From NCBI GenBank assembly GCA_963971425.1, contig OZ020519.1:9564028-9628027 (forward strand): 64,000 nt of DNA, written 5' to 3'. The position numbers and the translations under genes were made by a program. Shown piece by piece: positions 60,054 to 64,000 of this stretch (position 1 is the stretch's first letter; each line of letters opens with the position of its first letter). The notes beneath the pieces were generated by a model. The model was not told the DNA's origin. It worked only from the letters and a program-made list of their open reading frames with translations, and ran no database searches. Origin of the DNA: Bryoerythrophyllum caledonicum. Its lineage: Eukaryota > Streptophyta > Bryopsida > Pottiales > Pottiaceae.

Positions 60054-63000
60054 ATGACGGACTCCGTTGTCAGGGTTGTGTTCGGAGTATTGGGTGAGCC
60101 ACCTTCTCCATCATCGCAGTAGCTACAACCATCGCAATTGCGTGGTTATTGAATGGCCAGTTCCTGTTGTTGTCTGGTGATAGTTTGACTTGTGACTAGT
60201 TTCCATGGCTTTTAGTTAGTGCATCTAATTAGCTAATTTCAAAACTGGTTGTTGAATGGACCGTAGAATCAAGATGGCGATGCTAACCAATTATTTTTTG
60301 TACCTAATCACTAATGAGTTTTGCTGAAAATAATCTCCATTCTGTGGGGTGTGCAGGTAACATAACTGCTGCATTTTTGTTCCTGTCTCCTCTGTAAGTA
60401 CTCCAGCGAGCTCTTCTAGAATTGCTTGAAGAAAAGTGAGTTTTCTGGCAGATTTCTTGTATCCAGAGCAATGCTTTCTTCGAACCGTGTGAAAAGGCCA
60501 ACCTTGACTTCCGCATGTGATTCATGTAGGCCGACGTTTTGGAGGATCATTAGGGCGAGGAAAGTGCAGGATTTTTCCGGAGTGCCGTACTTGACTGCCG
60601 CGCTCAACTGCAGCTTGTGGACTCTGTATGGCCTCCCAGTGGTGAACTTTCAGGTGCTGGTGGTGACCGTCAATGCGGCCGGTGTGGCTCTGGAGATCTC
60701 CTACATTGTTATCTACCTCCTCTTTTCCGAGGGAAAGCCCAGGGTATGCATGTTTCCTACTCTTTTCTGCTCATGAAAACAAAACAAAAGTTGACTTGTA
60801 GATGGATGACTCGTAAAAAAGATGACTCGTAAAAAGGATGGAGTTTCAACAAGAGAATGGTCTTTTGGTTTGTAGTACTACCGTACTTCTCTTGTCCTTA
60901 ATACCTATTTGATCCATGGAAGGGTTTGGTGACCTGCGAATCCTTCTATCAAGTCAACGGAAGAGAATGGTGGTCTCGAAACCAAGTTAAAAGTATGTTC
61001 AACTGTCTTTGGGAAGGAAGAGGAAGAGGTCATGTTGTACCATACATCTTACTCACCGTTTTCCTCTTTGGGCTAGAGCTATATAGTGCTAATTTTAATG
61101 ATTCATATTGAGAAAAGAGGCTAACCCTTAAACGTCATAAGGTGCCACTGGTGACCACAATATTCTACATGTATAGTGTTGTATTTCAACATGACAAGGT
61201 GCACATATTGAAATGAAGGTTCACGTGTTAGTTGAAGAATCTTCAAATTAGAGGTGTAAGTCTTGCTATATTCTAATGCATTTTTTTTGGTATTAAGAGA
61301 CGTGCCTGTATATAGGGTTTTTAGGGCTAAAACTCATGCCTTTCTTTAGAAAGAACTCATGGGTTGTGCTAATGTGGGACATGCTCTGTGTGCAGATGAA
61401 GGTGTTGAAATTGTTTATTGCAATGGCATCCGGGTTCATTCTGATGACAGGCCTGGTTGTGGGCCTTGTGAGGGACCTGGACATGCGGAGAACAATTCTG
61501 GGTGTTGTGGGTGCTTTACTGGCCTCGGCTATGTACACCGCTCCTCTCACAGTCATGGTAATACTATGTTGGCATCATCATCCTTGTGCTCATGAACAAA
61601 TTGATTTGGTCAGATGACAGCGTAGGTGGCTGAAGAATTCTGATTCTAATTGATCTCTGTTTGACGTGGACAGCGTTTGGTAATCCGAACAAAAAGCGTG
61701 GAGTTCATGCCTTTTCTGCTTTCCCTCTTTGTTTTCCTCAACAGCGCCGCCTGGACAGTCTACTCGTTTGTACCAAAGATCGATTTGTACCTTGGTGTAA
61801 GTCTCTCTCACAATCTTAGTCCATGTTGAGAACAAAAACAATATAAGGTGTGCTCATGTTTAAAAAATTAGAGAATGAATTCCAGTCCAGTGACTATCTT
61901 CTTCATGCAGCCGGTGGTAGGAGTGTGTTGGGAGCATGCAAGGCAAAGAAAATGCAAGTTTTTTTTTCTTTTCTTTTTTCTTTTTCATTAACCTATAATC
62001 AGCTCAAAGAGGAAAGAGGCAGCTAAGATTTGTTCTTCCTTCTAAGAGGGATCAAGAACTAAGGTAGGGGGCGACCCAATACCACTCCCTTCTATTTTAC
62101 CCTTCCTAGATTCAAGGAGGAAATGTAGCCGGTCATCGCATCAGTTATGAATTCATTGGTCAATGCATAAATCGTGTAAAGACATGTTCCCTTTCCTCCC
62201 TGGAATCTAGGAAGAGTACACGAGGGAGTAGTATTAAGTCGCTGGTTAGTTTTGGGTTGTCCTACCTTACTTTTGGACAACTTTACTCTAAGGATCTCCA
62301 AGCTCTTTCACTGGTTGAATTAAAGGAATCTAGTTGAGAGACCACTAAGCTCTTCCACATCTAATAGCTACAAAGAAAAAATAAATAGTAGTTTCATAAA
62401 AAGAGCACTATCTTATTAATACTTTGGGTGCTTTTACAAATAACTCTTTTGTATTTCAACATTAACTCCTAAGGTACCAAGTGTCAAAAATGGGCTTTTA
62501 GAAAGTTCGGTCAGGTTCCTATGGTGTCAATTTCCAACATTCTTCTTTTAATTTTTTACTATAGAAAGACATTACCAAGATCTTAGTGGGAAAACAATTT
62601 TTTCCTAAATCGGACGTTTGATAAAAAAAAAGTTATAGGGTTTTGAATTTTAAATGGGGAGGGCGGGCACCTCGGGCACCTCCAAAAACTTTTGATAGGA
62701 CACTCTATTGAAAGTGAGATTTTCAGTACTAGCAAGTAATATTATTTCCCTTGATATTGTCAAAAAAAAGTTCTTGTCTTTAGTGAAAAATAGCATACCA
62801 ACCCAAGTCAAACATTTTCACACATTGTCACTCATTATCGGGCAAGGTACCAAAAAAACTTCTTCTTTTCCACATAAAACCTAGAGATCTTCATATTTTT
62901 CACTTTTTATTTTTTCCACAACAATATGTAATGTAAACCTTCTTATTAACCATTCGGATTATCAATCAAAAACATATTAAGTTCAAAAAAAATTAAAGTG

Positions 63001-63782
63001 TGAATTATCAAATTTCGAGCCTCCACTCCTTGCACACTTGTTTTGAATATGCTACACCCCGTCTCTACCTCTAAAAATTGGTGTGTTAGGAGCTAACATC
63101 ATGCTCAACAAGATGGTAATAGATTTAGACCTTGTGTAGTGAAATTTTTTGACCCCAGCTGAAGTCAAAGTCTGCTGATCCACTAAACGCAGGGAAGAAA
63201 ATGAACCATTTGCTTGACTTCAAACACTATAATCTTTCAATCCGTGCGGTCAAAGTTTATGAAATTGTGTAAATGTATTACTTAATAAGCCTTTATTGAG
63301 ATCCTACGGTCAGAACTAAAAATAAAAGTTTTTGTTACCTTCTTTATTCATTGCACTAGAATCCATCAATTTTGAAGTGTTTTTGGTGTAAAACTGTCAC
63401 GGTACCTTAGGGGTTAATAAATTGGCCAATCCAGATAATGTTATAGGGTAAGTTCCAACAAAGTACTCAACAATATGATCAGGGATTGTCCTAGTTTTAC
63501 CAATATGGCTACAGAGCCCAGTACGGGCACGTCGTGTCATGGTTTTGACATAAACAATTTGCTTATGGCCAGATGCCAAATGCCATTGGCGTAGTGTTGG
63601 GGACAGGACAACTGGTTTTGTATGCAGTTTACCACGGATCCACACCCAGGAAGCCGTATCTTGCACCAACTGATAAACTTGCCATGGAGACTTCCGAAAA
63701 GGTTGTCCCTGCTCCCAATGTTGCACACTTTACGGCAAGTCCCGAAGATGTCCCCGTGAAGATGGCACCCACCAATGTTTGA
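60054..63782 (+). CDS. SWEET sugar transporter
   Basis: Six exons: 60054-60093, 60357-60393, 60530-60743, 61396-61557, 61674-61796 and 63573-63782, giving 261 residues. Two MtN3/saliva triple-helix repeats and seven membrane spans are present. The first repeat has GNITAAFLFLSPLPTFW, FSGVPYLTA and LNCSLWTLYGLP. The second has LLASAMYTAPLTVM, TKSVEFMPFLLSLF and LNSAAWTVYS, with the pocket Asn and Trp residues in both. A cytosolic tail of about 45 residues follows PNAIGVVLGTGQL. SWEETs are uniporters of hexoses or sucrose in the plasma or vacuolar membrane. The clade and substrate cannot be told by eye. The six-exon layout is typical of plant SWEETs. The last intron (1.8 kb) is mostly inserted elements. 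Confidence 0.93.
61125..61326 (-). mobile_element. TTAA-flanked element, family A, in a SWEET intron
   Basis: Flanks CTAA/CTAA (both one base off TTAA) enclose ends CCCTTAAACGTCAT...TTTTTAGGG. 202 bp, inverted relative to the copies at 35538 and 50628. The block around GTTGAAGAATCTTC is shared. It lies within the third intron, 60744-61395. Confidence 0.7.
62061..62271. mobile_element. Foldback element in the last SWEET intron
   Basis: AAGGTAGG at 62061 with GCGACCCAATACCACTCCC at 62071 pairs with inverse sequences ending CCTACCTTAC at 62270. CTTCCTAGATTC and GAATCTAGGAAG form the inner stem. The right arm has an extra ~18 bp. MITE-like, non-coding. Confidence 0.6.
62466..63413 (-). mobile_element. 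TTAA-flanked element, family B, in the last SWEET intron
   Basis: TTAA at 62462-62465 and 63414-63417; ends CTCCTAAGGTACC...GGTACCTTAGGGG. 948 bp, same orientation as the copy at 56986 and sharing GGTTCCTATGGTGTCAATTT and the following blocks. It makes up over half of the 1.78-kb intron. Confidence 0.8.
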
Positions 63783-64000
63783 TATTGTCTACCTTTGAAA
63801 GGGGGGAGTAGTTCCATTCCACTAATGTATTTCCTATGAATATAGACTAAGAGGTGGAATGAACTGACACTTTACTTACGCTAGCAACTGGAATTCTTCT
63901 TCAAGAACTTTCTCTCGGGGATAAGTGTATTAAAAGAAAAAGCGTTGCATTAGCTACAAACTTGTTGTTTTTCACTTACTATTTTGAGTATTGTCTGATT
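63783..64000 (+). other. SWEET 3' UTR and flank
   Basis: The remaining 218 bp after the stop codon. No further feature is recognised before the window ends. Confidence 0.5.

Overview
The window reads as nuclear DNA of a streptophyte plant, probably a non-flowering land plant, although I cannot name the lineage. The evidence is intron-rich genes of plant families: an FLX-like coiled-coil protein, a SUVR-type histone methyltransferase with a plant-specific WIYLD domain, an organellar Lon protease and a SWEET sugar transporter. These sit in AT-rich, repeat-laden intergenic DNA. Introns are 60 bp to 2 kb with GT-AG borders, and every junction I used keeps the frame.

Layout. 1-900: the 3' part of an unrecognised basic protein gene (+). 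1227-2471: an intronless, GC-rich acid-lipase-type gene (-). 3347-9026: a nine-exon gene (+) joining an FLX-like coiled coil, a WW domain, a long glutamine-rich region and one RRM. 9.0-14.9 kb: AT-rich DNA with a 1.5 kb inverted-repeat element and a TTAA-flanked element. 14868-30555: one very long LINE (-), bounded by a 13-bp target duplication and about 12.1 kb long without a 3.57 kb TG...CA element nested in it. The LINE carries a canonical 2A peptide (GDIETNPGP) near the start of its polymerase ORF, followed by AP endonuclease, reverse transcriptase, RNase H and a zinc knuckle, and it ends in a hairpin plus (TTC)n tail. 31.6-36.2 kb: a foldback element, then the SUVR-type methyltransferase gene (+). 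36.2-40.3 kb: repeats, including a Ty3/gypsy-like fossil. 40410-48350: a 21-exon mitochondrial-type Lon gene (+). 48.4-60.0 kb: a dense field of TTAA-flanked and foldback elements, plus a 98-bp 3' stub of the same LINE family with an 11-bp target duplication. 60054-63782: a six-exon SWEET gene (+) with such elements in its introns.

The host genes are not an operon-like set. The common thread is gene regulation and organelle or sugar physiology in a genome colonised by TTAA-targeting elements. The two most interesting things are the 2A-bearing giant LINE and the FLX/WW/polyQ/RRM fusion. In Arabidopsis, FLX-like protein FLL2 works with FCA, an RRM+WW protein, so the fusion may place in one chain what are separate partners elsewhere. 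All calls come from reading the sequence; no database search was possible.
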